Origin: Uliginosibacterium gangwonense DSM 18521
GTDB taxonomy: Bacteria; Pseudomonadota; Gammaproteobacteria; Burkholderiales; Rhodocyclaceae
Length of the DNA: 64,000 bases
Direction of reading: 5' to 3'
Assembly: GCF_000373965.1 (NCBI RefSeq)
Contig: NZ_KB892843.1
Span: forward strand, 1 to 64,000
Within the stretch, counting starts at the first letter, position 1, and each line of letters starts with the position of its first letter. The position numbers were made by a program, and so were the translations under genes. Of the stretch, positions 46,003 through 55,692 are shown one piece after another. The notes beneath the pieces are model-generated. The model searched no databases, was not told the DNA's origin, and saw only the letters and a list, made by a program, of their open reading frames with translations.

Positions 46003-46908
46003 TCAGACCAAGCGCTGGCTGGCGCAGACAGACTGGATCGCCTCGGCCAAACCCAGGGTGGAAGGCCCTGCCTGACGTGCACTGGCATGGACAAGGTAGA
46101 GATGGACGAGGCGGACACCCCCCGTCTTAAGAACAAGAGGCTTGAGCGCCCCACTCTGCAAATGCTCTTCAATGCGGTGACGCGGTAACCACGCGAAGCC
46201 CATGCCGCTACACACCGCAGCGATAGCGCTTTCCACCGTGCTCATCGTCCAACGCTGATTGGTAACGAGCCAGGAACGCGAAGCCGGAGACTTGGCCGTG
46301 GCATCCTCCAGGGCGATGAACACCTCATGCATCAGGTCATCCCGACTCAAGGCTCGCCCCAAACCGTGCAGACGGTGCGTGGGAGCAGCCACCGCAATCA
46401 GTTCGACGTCCAGCAAAGGGTCTCCCAGGTAACCGGAGGGGATGGTAATCCCCACACACAAATCACAACGGTCCTCCACCAATTCCGCCGCCACATCCAG
46501 GCGCATTGTTTCGCGCAACTCCACATAGGTGGCCTCGGCACTCTGATGAAATTGCGCCAAAGCTTCAAAGAGCAAAGGCTTGGGAAACAGACTCTCCACC
46601 GACAGGCGCACGCGCGGCTCCAAACCACGCGCCAGCGTGCCCGCCAAGGCTTCGAGCTTGCCCATACCCGCAAGCAAAGACTTGGCTTCGGCCAGCAACA
46701 CCGCCCCCACCTCGGTCAGCACCGCACGCCGACCTTCGGTACGCAACAACTGCACGCCCAGGCGCTGCTGTAACTGGGAGGTCGTATAGCTCAGGGAAGA
46801 CTGGCTGCGGTGCAGAATCTCGCTTGCCCGCGCGTAGCCGCCCGCCTCCACCACCACCTGCAACACCAGCCATTGCTCAAGCGATGTACGTGGATGAACA
46901 GTATTCAT
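46003..46908 (-). CDS. LysR-family transcriptional regulator
   Basis: The 301-residue product has an N-terminal winged helix (residues 5-65: LEQWLVLQVVVEAGGYARAS, then LHRSQSSLSYTTSQLQQRLG) and a LysR effector-binding domain. The effector domain looks ordinary, with RVRLSVESLFP near 90. The ATG at 46908 has GAAGGGGG upstream. It lies upstream of the flavoenzyme gene on the same strand; LysR genes are more often divergent from their target, so the link is only a proposal. The ligand is unknown. Confidence 0.9.
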   Translation of the reverse strand: MNTVHPRTSLEQWLVLQVVVEAGGYARASEILHRSQSSLSYTTSQLQQRLGVQLLRTEGRRAVLTEVGAVLLAEAKSLLAGMGKLEALAGTLARGLEPRVRLSVESLFPKPLLFEALAQFHQSAEATYVELRETMRLDVAAELVEDRCDLCVGITIPSGYLGDPLLDVELIAVAAPTHRLHGLGRALSRDDLMHEVFIALEDATAKSPASRSWLVTNQRWTMSTVESAIAAVCSGMGFAWLPRHRIEEHLQSGALKPLVLKTGGVRLVHLYLVHASARQAGPSTLGLAEAIQSVCASQRLV

Positions 46909-47072
46909 CAAGCCCCCTTCAGATTGCATCCCTGGTAAGGATACAAGCTTACGCCCTCCGCACAGCAGATCGACCCAAAGTCACAAAGGCCACTACATGG
47001 CACATCCAGCAGATGTAACCGAGTTGGGGCTGTTGGCAAACCTGCCTGAATGGCTTTGACCTGAATGGGCGT

Positions 47073-47113
47073 AAAAAAATGGAAGGGGCCCTATTTCAGC
47101 CCCTTCCATTTTT
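47073..47113 (-). terminator. Rho-independent terminator after the protease gene
   Basis: A 14-15 base stem (AAATGGAAGGGG/CCCCTTCCATTT with a C/G extension) and nine-base loop. On the minus strand it ends in a T-run, about 90 bases after the protease stop codon. Confidence 0.88.
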
Positions 47114-47201
47114 AAAATACCTTCGGCACACCAACTTTTAGTGCAATCAATAACTATTCAAATACACTACCGGCAGTTGGATATGCATTGCGTGGCAGGT
47201 T

Positions 47202-49109
47202 TCAATATGCCTGAGCGGCGGATACCGCACGAATGGCATCAATAAAACCGTAACCTGACTTTCTATCATAGCCAACGCCCAACTGGGGATCGTTCGAGTT
47301 CATCATATCGATAGAACTGGACTTCATCACCGATCCAATTTGACCTGCCTTCAACCTCATGCGTGAAGCCTGAAGCATCAGCGCAGCAACTCCGGCCAAA
47401 TGTGGCGATGCGGCAGAAGTTCCGTAAAAGTTCGGTTTCCCATTCGGCTCCTCATCCCCTTCACCAAAAAACGTTGTGTCCACGCCGTCTGGGCCGCATA
47501 CATCCGGTTTCCTTGTATCCAGTGGCGAAGACAACAGTTTTCCAGCTGCATCACGGGTACGGACAAAACCACCTAAAGAAGAAAAGGGTTCTGGTTGCGG
47601 CCCAAAAACCGTATTGACTCTGTTATAGCGCACAGCACAGGCAGTAAGCCCCCACTCCGAAGCATTATGCCCAACGATTGTGCTGTTTTTAAACGCAGCA
47701 CCTTGAGGCCAATCGACATAAGAAATATCGGGTGAAAAGGCAACAATTTTGAAGCGGCCGGGCAGTTTCCCAACATTCTCAGGCATCGCCACGCCAACAT
47801 AAATGGTAAAAGTATCGCTACTGGCATCTGAATTCAGGTAAGCATACACAGACTCGAATGGATCTGCGCCTACATTACGATTACCGGAGAAAAAATTGAT
47901 ATTGCTACCTTGAGAGTCAGTAAATGCAATCAAATCCAGATCAGATGCCGAACCGGTACGCGTACTGGAAAAGGATGCAAAAGGTTCATCCCATTGCAAA
48001 ACCAAAGTTACCGCAGCACCTTTATGCAACACAACTGGAAATGTTACCTGACCATTACCCCAGTCATGCAGACTCCAACGTCCGGCTGAAGAACCATTGA
48101 TAAACAGATTGCGGGCAGGCAAAGGGCGGAATTTGGCTTCCGCCGATTTATCTGCCTGGTTCGCTGCTGCATTCACAGTCACTACATTATTGTTGACCAG
48201 AATATCATGCTGAGCAACGCTGATCGGGCTTTCCTGAAACCAAGGGTCACTGTACCAGAACAAATCATCACTGATAACATTGGCACCAGCGCGTGCCAAG
48301 GCTCGTAATCCCGCTGCATGATCTACTATGCTATCGGGCGCATAAATGGCGAGTTTGGCTCCCGGCGCAACGTCATGCACAATCTGCAGCATCGCCCTGC
48401 CTTCGTCATTCTCTCCTGAATTCGCTGCTTTGTCCTTAAGCACATTTACCGGCGTCAAATGCCCATATGGATTGCCCGCTCCGGGGAGATCTCCGGTAGC
48501 AACATCCTTGCTTGCGCCGCCCAGCACGTTATACGAGGTGGAAGTCACACCTACGGTCACGCCCGTTCCATCAAACCCCATTGATTGGCGCACGGCACTG
48601 GATTTTTGAGCCGCATCACCTTGTGAAGTCACGGCCCCAATACTGCTGCCGTGCCCTGGCGCAGCACGCACAAAACGCGCAGTGGTAAGCTTGATCAAAG
48701 CACCGATCTTGGCTGGATCAATCTTGCCCACAATCAGATTTCCCGTCTGCTTGATCTCTAGAACTCCGGCATCTTTCAGTTCCGCCATCAACGCGCTATC
48801 GTGCTTTGCATCTACAGCCATCGCTTCGATTGAAACGACCCCATTGACAATCGCAGGCCCCGAGAAACCGCCTCCACTCGCTTTCGCAGCTTTACCTCTT
48901 GCCGCATTGTTCATGTACTGCTGATACACCATGAGCAATTGAGGATCTACGAATGAACGCCCAACAGTCGAGACGGTATTTGCAACAGAATCCTGCTGAA
49001 TAGAGACACGAGCCCCATCTTGGGCCATAGCAGGTACAACAGACGCCCCTGAAAACAGAAGACCAACAAATACCGCAAAAAACCTGAGCGAATACTTTTT
49101 ACATAGCAT
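47202..49109 (-). CDS. Secreted S8/S53-like serine peptidase
   Basis: The 635-residue product has a signal peptide (cleavage near VPAMA-QD, residue 29). The catalytic serine is in GTSAASPHLAGVAALML, near residue 570. The position where subtilisins keep the aspartate reads GVTVGVTSTSYN, with threonine instead of the usual aspartate. The second region reads NDEGRAMLQIVHDVAPGAKL, with a glutamate where His would be expected in classical subtilases. This matches the S53-like (sedolisin-like) subgroup with a Glu-Asp-Ser arrangement rather than Asp-His-Ser. A beta-sandwich insert of about 170 residues (330-500) may be a P-domain-like accessory. The start ATG at 49109 is preceded by AAGGTGGC. It is probably secreted. 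Confidence 0.85.
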   Translation of the reverse strand: MLCKKYSLRFFAVFVGLLFSGASVVPAMAQDGARVSIQQDSVANTVSTVGRSFVDPQLLMVYQQYMNNAARGKAAKASGGGFSGPAIVNGVVSIEAMAVDAKHDSALMAELKDAGVLEIKQTGNLIVGKIDPAKIGALIKLTTARFVRAAPGHGSSIGAVTSQGDAAQKSSAVRQSMGFDGTGVTVGVTSTSYNVLGGASKDVATGDLPGAGNPYGHLTPVNVLKDKAANSGENDEGRAMLQIVHDVAPGAKLAIYAPDSIVDHAAGLRALARAGANVISDDLFWYSDPWFQESPISVAQHDILVNNNVVTVNAAANQADKSAEAKFRPLPARNLFINGSSAGRWSLHDWGNGQVTFPVVLHKGAAVTLVLQWDEPFASFSSTRTGSASDLDLIAFTDSQGSNINFFSGNRNVGADPFESVYAYLNSDASSDTFTIYVGVAMPENVGKLPGRFKIVAFSPDISYVDWPQGAAFKNSTIVGHNASEWGLTACAVRYNRVNTVFGPQPEPFSSLGGFVRTRDAAGKLLSSPLDTRKPDVCGPDGVDTTFFGEGDEEPNGKPNFYGTSAASPHLAGVAALMLQASRMRLKAGQIGSVMKSSSIDMMNSNDPQLGVGYDRKSGYGFIDAIRAVSAAQAY

Positions 49110-49516
49110 AAAGCCACCTTTTTAAGCAAAGACAATAAAAAAATTAACCCGCTCCCACCAAAACAAATGACGCCCTCAAGCCATACAAACTAAAAAAACA
49201 GGCAACACAAAACCCTGCGCAAGTCATAAACGCACTACAAAACAAGACGCTCTTTTACCTAATAGATATTTTTATTATTTCAAATACATCTAATTTTGAT
49301 TAAAAAATGGAAAAAGCAAGCGCAATCAGACCTAGTGCTTTAGTTGCAGATTTTTACCACAGCAAATAAAGTTTTTCATTACGGTTTGAAAATTTCGGAT
49401 GAACGGATATCTTTACTTCATGGAGAAATTTCGTTTTTATGTACATCCATGAAAGCTACGACATCCGAAATTTTTGTCATAAGCATTTGAATTACTTCAT
49501 CATTTATGAACAGATG
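49110..49516. other. AT-rich non-coding stretch upstream of the protease gene
   Basis: No gene seen. The stretch from about 49130 to 49450 is extremely AT-rich (the 60 bases from 49261 contain 10 G or C). It probably holds the protease promoter and could be a target for a silencing nucleoid protein. The plus-strand side leads into the efflux-adaptor remnant. Confidence 0.6.
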
Positions 49517-49985
49517 CCGATATCTGCCAGAGACGCTCAAATCTCCCCTCGCCACAAACAACAAAGCCCTACACGACACACGCAGCATCACCCTGCCGAG
49601 AGAGGTCAGCAGCTATTTGGTACGCTGGCGCCATGTTTTACGGAAATGGAAGCTGAACTTGCACAATGGCAGGCCCAGGCAGAACAGGCCCAAGGTGAGA
49701 CCAAGCGCCCTAAGCCACTTGCTAAGGATAAAGTCATATCGCAATGCGAATATGACGAAGTAGTACAAACAAAGAACTCGCCCTGGCAAATTTTGAATCA
49801 GCACGTGCTGCATTTCGAAATGCAGAGCCGAATCTCTTTTATACTTTAGTCATTGTCCCGATTTTCGGCATTGCTGGCTGTGCAGCAAAGTCATAGGGAT
49901 GCCTTCTGACGCAAGGCAGTGACACGGTGCTGACCACGATCACCCAGACCGATCGGGTTTGGGTGCGTTTTTCTTTGTCGGCGGA
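49517..49985 (+). pseudogene. Remnant of an RND efflux periplasmic adaptor (MFP) gene
   Basis: Reading across two frames, the sequence recovers a recognisable adaptor protein. Frame one (to about 49773) has GQQLFGTLAPCFTEMEAELA, then PLAKDKVISQCEYDEVVQTK. A shift of one base near 49766-49776 then gives ELALANFESARAAFRNAE, TLVIVPIFGIAG, an in-frame TAG at 49894 where the family has a glutamate, and QGSDTVLTTITQTDRVWVRF. These are the hairpin, lipoyl and beta-barrel parts of an HlyD/AcrA-type protein. The N-terminus (signal peptide) and C-terminus are missing. The gene is dead by frameshift, nonsense and truncation. Confidence 0.8.
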
Positions 49986-50005
49986 AGAATCGCGCGGGAT
50001 ATGCA

Positions 50006-50145
50006 GAGGCACAAGCCGCTTATCAGGCAACAGCGCATGCCGCATTCAATGCGCTTTCGCTCACGCGCAAGCGCTATACAGCAGGCCACTCCAGTTCCCT
50101 GGAACTACTTGATGCACAACGCACTGCCAATAGCGCACAAATCCA
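50006..50145 (+). pseudogene. C-terminal fragment of an outer membrane efflux factor (TolC/NodT family)
   Basis: In a different frame from the adaptor remnant, 46 codons read AAYQATAHAAFNALSLTRKR, then YTAGHSSSLELLDAQRT and ANSAQI. The pattern R-Y-x-x-G-x-x-S-x-L-E-x-L-D-A-Q-R is the signature of the last helical repeat of outer membrane efflux proteins. The start, most of the gene and the expected RND pump gene are absent. It abuts the adaptor remnant and runs into the 3' end of the convergent HAD gene, so a deletion fused the two fragments. Confidence 0.77.
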
Positions 50146-50751
50146 TCAGACGGGCAGACCGATCTGGCGCAATTCGGTGCGTACATTGCCGCCATTGGTG
50201 TAGAGCACGGCATGCAGGCCGAAGGCGCGGGCGGCAGCAATATTTTTGGCGCTGTCGTCAATGAAAAGTGCTTTTGAGGGTTCTACCTTGAAACGTTGGC
50301 AGAATAGCGCGTAGATTTCTGGCTGCGGTTTGACGAGCTTTTCTTGTCCGGAAACCAGCACGCCTTCAAATTCATTCAGGAAGGGGTAGATTTCCCGAAT
50401 CCGTGGAAATGCCTCATGCGACATATTGGTGAGCGCCAGCACCCGAAACCCTGCCTGCTTGAAATGATGAACAAGCTCCACCGATGTCTCAATGGCTGGC
50501 CCCAAGGCTTGTTCCCAACGTTCCGCATAGGCCTGGAACAGATTCGCATATTGCGGAAATGCCTGACGATGGGCTGCAACGCCCTCCGCAAAGCTACGCC
50601 CGGCATCCTGCGCAAGATTCCATTCATGGAATTTTGAATCGGCAAGGAAGTGGTCGATAGCTTCATCGGAATCGAAATAATCCCGGAAGAGCCATTTGGG
50701 CTCCCAGGGGATCAGCACATTGCCGATGTCAAAGATGATGGTATCAATCAT
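50146..50751 (-). CDS. HAD-superfamily hydrolase (YihX-like, subfamily IA)
   Basis: The 201-residue product has the motif IIFDIGNVLIPWEP (residues 4-17), the D-x-G-N form of HAD motif I seen in YihX-type phosphatases. It also has LALTNMSHEAFPRIRE (motif II), KLVKPQPEIYALFC (motif III lysine) and ALFIDDSAKNIAAARAFGLH (motif IV). It probably is a cytoplasmic phosphatase of small sugar phosphates; substrate is not certain. It follows smpB by 11 bases on the same strand and may be co-transcribed. The efflux remnants run into its 3' end. Confidence 0.87.
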   Translation of the reverse strand: MIDTIIFDIGNVLIPWEPKWLFRDYFDSDEAIDHFLADSKFHEWNLAQDAGRSFAEGVAAHRQAFPQYANLFQAYAERWEQALGPAIETSVELVHHFKQAGFRVLALTNMSHEAFPRIREIYPFLNEFEGVLVSGQEKLVKPQPEIYALFCQRFKVEPSKALFIDDSAKNIAAARAFGLHAVLYTNGGNVRTELRQIGLPV

Positions 50752-50762
50752 AGTGAGCCTGC

Positions 50763-51212
50763 CTAGCGGACTTTTTCGCGCACAAGGCGTTGTTTTTCAC
50801 GGTCCCAGTCGCGCTGCTTTTCCGATTCACGCTTGTCGTAGAGCTTCTTGCCCTTGGCCAGCCCGATCTCCAGCTTGATGCGACCTTTGGTGTAGTGCAG
50901 ATCCAGCGGCACGATCGTAAAGCCCGCGCGTTCCACCTTGCCGATCAGGCTGTCGATTTCCTCTGCGTGGAGCAGCAGCTTGCGCGTGCGCGTGGGGTCC
51001 GGGTTGATATGCGTGGAAGCGGTGGGGAGTGCGCTGATGTGCATGCCGATGACGAAGATTTCCGCGCCCCGCAGAATGATGTAGGCTTCCTTGATCTGGG
51101 CACGTCCGGCACGGATGGCCTTCGCCTCCCAGCCTTCAAGCACAAGTCCGGCTTCGAAGCGTTCTTCGATGAAGTAGTCGTGGAACGCCTTGCGGTTATC
51201 GATGATACTCAT
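50763..51212 (-). CDS. smpB: SsrA-binding protein SmpB
   Basis: SmpB binds tmRNA and rescues stalled ribosomes. The 149-residue product has the family blocks [40 protein letters not shown] and the C-terminal [20 protein letters not shown] tail with the required basic residues. It is divergent from ratA and upstream of the HAD gene. The tmRNA gene is not in this window. Confidence 0.97.
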   Translation of the reverse strand: MSIIDNRKAFHDYFIEERFEAGLVLEGWEAKAIRAGRAQIKEAYIILRGAEIFVIGMHISALPTASTHINPDPTRTRKLLLHAEEIDSLIGKVERAGFTIVPLDLHYTKGRIKLEIGLAKGKKLYDKRESEKQRDWDREKQRLVREKVR

Positions 51213-51341
51213 GAGGTGTCTGAAATTTCTTAAATTTGTGGCTTGTTGTTCTTGCTAATGCGGGGCAGGCAAACTTAAGCGCCTTGCTTCCGTTACAATC
51301 TCTCATTTTACCAGCGTCGCGCGCAGAAGCTTGGAAACAGA

Positions 51342-51788
51342 ATGGCGGATGTCAGGAAAGTCGTACTTGTTGAACGCTCCGCACAGGATTTGTTCAATCT
51401 TGTTGATCAGGTTGAAGCGTATCCCGAGTTCTTGCCCTGGTGTGGCGGAACTGAGGTCTTGGAGCGTTCCCCCACCACCACCGTGGCAACGCTCCATATC
51501 CACTACCATGGCGTCAAAGCCCATTTTACAACTTGTAACACCAAGCAGGCGCCTGTTGCCATGCAAATGAATCTGCGTGAAGGCCCCTTCAAAAAGCTGG
51601 AAGGGCAGTGGCATTTTACCCAGTTGGGGGACGTGGGGTGCAAAGTAGAGTTTTCTTTGCACTACGAATTTTCCAGCCGTTTGCTCGATAAAGTGCTGGG
51701 GCCGGTGTTCAACCACATTGCCACGACCTTTGTCGATGCGTTTATCAAGCGCGCTGAACAACTCCAATCCCAAGGAAAGTTACAATGA
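51342..51788 (+). CDS. ratA: RatA/COQ10-family START-like protein
   Basis: The 148-residue protein belongs to the polyketide-cyclase/COQ10 fold. It starts with ADVRKVVLVERSAQDLFNLV and has EAYPEFLPWCGGTEVLER and FHYEFSSRLLDKV-like blocks. In bacteria it is named after RatA, described as a toxin acting on 50S subunit joining, but relatives bind quinones. I keep both readings. GGAAACAG precedes the ATG. It overlaps rnfH by four bases (ATGA), a conserved pairing. Confidence 0.9.
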   Translation: MADVRKVVLVERSAQDLFNLVDQVEAYPEFLPWCGGTEVLERSPTTTVATLHIHYHGVKAHFTTCNTKQAPVAMQMNLREGPFKKLEGQWHFTQLGDVGCKVEFSLHYEFSSRLLDKVLGPVFNHIATTFVDAFIKRAEQLQSQGKLQ

Positions 51789-52108
51789 GCGATTTCATTA
51801 ATGTGGCGGTTTGCTATGCGCTGCCGCAGCGCCAGGATCTTGTAGAACTCAAGCTGCCGGCGGGGAGTACCGCCTCGCAAGCAATTGCAGCTTCGGGCCT
51901 GCAACAAAAACACCCGGATATTGATCTGGATCGCTTCAAGGTGGGGGTGTTTGGCAAGCTTATTAAGCTCGACACCCCCTTGCAGGATCAGGATCGAGTG
52001 GAAATCTATCGCCCGCTGATTGCAGACCCCAAAGAAGTGCGCCGCAAACGCACCGAGGAAGGCAAGGCCATGAAGAAGGGGGGCGGAGACTTGCCTCCGG
52101 CGGCCTGA
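51785..52108 (+). CDS. rnfH: RnfH family ubiquitin-fold protein
   Basis: The 107-residue product has the RnfH pattern: NVAVCYALPQRQDLVELKLP, TASQAIAASGL and FGKLIKLDTPLQDQDRVEIY with RPLIADPKEVRRKR. The fold is ubiquitin-like and the role is not well established. It starts inside the ratA stop codon and is followed by a convergent gene. The lysine-rich tail (EEGKAMKKGGGD) is normal for the group. Confidence 0.92.
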   Translation: MSDFINVAVCYALPQRQDLVELKLPAGSTASQAIAASGLQQKHPDIDLDRFKVGVFGKLIKLDTPLQDQDRVEIYRPLIADPKEVRRKRTEEGKAMKKGGGDLPPAA

Positions 52109-52210
52109 TTTTGTAGCGGGTTGCAGGGGCCTTGATCAGGAGCGCTTCCCGGTTGCGGCCCTTGCACCAGACGCAATGCCGGTGCTGAGCCCGGCGCAGA
52201 TCCTCGCGTT

Positions 52211-52696
52211 TTACTTGCTGCACTCCTTGGCAATCTTGTCGTTGAGTTCGGCGATTCTCTTGGCCATCTGCTCGTCAGAGTACAGTTCCATTTCGCCCTT
52301 GGCATTCGGGGTGCCGACTCGGCCACCTTGTTGCATCATGGCGCGATTGTTACGCAGGTTGGTGCAATAACGTTCCTTGTCGGCTGCGCGATCATCTTCG
52401 TCCTTCTTTTTCTTGTCGGCAGCGGCTTGCTCGGCCTTGCGTTGACGGGCTTCCTGTTCCTTTTCCTGCCAGGTCTTGGGGCCAGCGGGTTTGCTGGCAT
52501 CACTGTCAGGCGCCGATGCGGGCGTGGCTACCGGGGCTCCGCCTTTGAGCGTTGTGGTATTGGCCTTGGCGTCTGCAGGTGGTTGGTCGGAGAAATGAAC
52601 GTGTCCGTTGGCGTCTTTCCACTTGTAGATTTCTGCCGAGGCAAGAGTGGATGCTGAAAGCACAGCCAAGGCGACGAGGAATTTGGTACCCTTCAT
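52211..52696 (-). CDS. DUF4124 domain-containing periplasmic protein
   Basis: The 161-residue product has a signal peptide (LVALAVLSASTLASA, cleavage near 21). It begins the mature part with EIYKWKDANGHVHFSDQPP, the DUF4124 domain signature. An Ala/Pro/Ser linker and a charged, coiled-coil-like C-terminus (QEKEQEARQRKAEQAAADKK, with RYCTNLRNNRAMMQQ) follow. Members of this kind are common in betaproteobacteria and of unknown function. The ATG at 52696 has GGAG upstream. It is divergent from guaB. Confidence 0.88.
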   Translation of the reverse strand: MKGTKFLVALAVLSASTLASAEIYKWKDANGHVHFSDQPPADAKANTTTLKGGAPVATPASAPDSDASKPAGPKTWQEKEQEARQRKAEQAAADKKKKDEDDRAADKERYCTNLRNNRAMMQQGGRVGTPNAKGEMELYSDEQMAKRIAELNDKIAKECSK

Positions 52697-52716
52697 AGGA
52701 TTGCTCCGGTTACTGA

Positions 52717-54255
<1,539 letters not shown>

Positions 54256-54271
54256 ACCTGTGTGGTGTGTA

Positions 54272-54310
54272 GCGATCTTGTCCTGATTCGCCAAACCTGG
54301 GCAAGATCGC
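54272..54310 (+). other. Hairpin between guaB and the MFS gene
   Basis: A nine-base perfect stem (GCGATCTTG/CAAGATCGC), extended to 12 pairs with one G-T wobble, and a loop of about 15 bases. No T-run follows, so it is a possible attenuator or RNA stabiliser rather than a strong terminator. Confidence 0.5.
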
Positions 54311-54382
54311 AAGCAACTTGGTAGGTTCCAGGGCGCGAGCCGGATGGTTTGCGCCCTTTGTTGTTCTTGATTGAGACCGACG

Positions 54383-55651
54383 ATGCCCCAGGCAGAGACT
54401 GAAAACAACAAGCAGGTCAAAACGCGTAACGCAGGCATGGGTTTTATCATGCTGACCGTTTTGATCGACATGCTGTCGATTGGTTTGATCATCCCTGTCC
54501 TCCCCAAGTTGGTGGGAGGCTTCACAGCCAATCCAACCGAGAATGCTTTCTGGTATGGCGCGGTCGTGGTGACCTTTGCCGTAGCCAACTTTATCAGCTC
54601 CCCAGTGCTGGGCGCTTTGTCAGATCACTATGGTCGCCGCCCTGTACTGCTGGTCGGGTTTTGCGGGTTGGCGCTGAATTTCTTTGCGACAGCTGCTGCC
54701 ACGGCAATGTGGATGCTGATCGCTGTTCGCATCCTGGGCGGTGCCATGCAGGCCAACGCCGCAGTAGCCAACGCCTACGTAGCAGATATCACCGCGCCTG
54801 AGAACCGGGCACGCAGCTTTGGCATGCTCGGCGCCATGTTCGGTTTGGGCTTCACCCTTGGGCCGGTGGCGGGCGGGATTCTCGGACACTTGAATATCCA
54901 TTTGCCCTTCCTGGTCGCGGGGCTTCTGTCCGTGGCTAACCTGTTATACGGTTATTTTGTGCTGCCAGAGTCCTTGCCCAAGGAACGGCGCAAGACGTTT
55001 TCGTGGCGCGCCGCCAATCCGGCAGCGTCGTTTATCAAACTCTCCGGCTTGCGTGGTGGCGGACCCTTGGTCGTGATGATTGGTCTTGCTGGTCTGGCCC
55101 AGTTTTCCATGCAAACCAGTTGGGTGCTGTATTGCTCTTTCCGCTTTGGCTGGGGGCCGCTTGAGAGTGGCTTGTCGTTGTGCGCTGTCGGGGTGGTGTC
55201 CGTTATCGTGCAAGGTTTCCTGCTCAAGCACATGCTGGCAAAGTTTGGCGCAAAGCGTTTGACGGTGATCGGCCTTGCTTCCGGTTCCTGTGCATATTTT
55301 CTGTTTGGCTTGGCAACCCAGGGCTGGATGATGTACATCGTGATCCTGATGAACATGTTTGCCTTCGGCGCGTCGGCGGCGATCCAGAGTCTGATTTCGA
55401 ATTCTGTTGACGCACGCAGCCAGGGGCAAATCCAGGGGGCCGTAGCCTCTCTGAATAGCCTGACTGCGGTGGTGGGGCAAATCCTGGGGGCGGCGCTGAT
55501 GGTATCGGTGTCGCACCTTGATCGCACCAGTGTGCTGATGGGTGTTCCGTTCTTCTTCTGTGGCGTACTACAAGCCTTTGCCGCAGTGTTGTCGGTACGT
55601 TATGTCATGACCCATCGGGAAGGGCAAAAAGCGCCTTCCACGGCGGCGTGA
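54383..55651 (+). CDS. MFS transporter of the TetA-like family
   Basis: The 422-residue product has about 12 membrane helices. The family motif A is FISSPVLGALSDHYGRRPVL near residue 75, and helix 1 reads MLTVLIDMLSIGLIIPVLPK with a charge in the membrane, as in tetracycline and multidrug drug:H+ antiporters. Substrate is unknown; the resemblance to TetA is structural and does not show resistance. The ATG at 54383 has GAGACC upstream; a TTG at 54371 is less likely. It lies between guaB and guaA on the same strand and could be co-transcribed with guaA, whose start is 41 bases away. Confidence 0.88.
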   Translation: MPQAETENNKQVKTRNAGMGFIMLTVLIDMLSIGLIIPVLPKLVGGFTANPTENAFWYGAVVVTFAVANFISSPVLGALSDHYGRRPVLLVGFCGLALNFFATAAATAMWMLIAVRILGGAMQANAAVANAYVADITAPENRARSFGMLGAMFGLGFTLGPVAGGILGHLNIHLPFLVAGLLSVANLLYGYFVLPESLPKERRKTFSWRAANPAASFIKLSGLRGGGPLVVMIGLAGLAQFSMQTSWVLYCSFRFGWGPLESGLSLCAVGVVSVIVQGFLLKHMLAKFGAKRLTVIGLASGSCAYFLFGLATQGWMMYIVILMNMFAFGASAAIQSLISNSVDARSQGQIQGAVASLNSLTAVVGQILGAALMVSVSHLDRTSVLMGVPFFFCGVLQAFAAVLSVRYVMTHREGQKAPSTAA

Positions 55652-55692
55652 AGTCTATTTTTCTCTAACCCGAACTACTTTGAGCTTTCCAC

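Noticed and set aside
49439-49849. 136-codon plus-strand frame as an intact gene
   Set aside because: Its middle matches an efflux adaptor, but the frame breaks near 49770 and the true continuation is in another frame, so it is part of a pseudogene.
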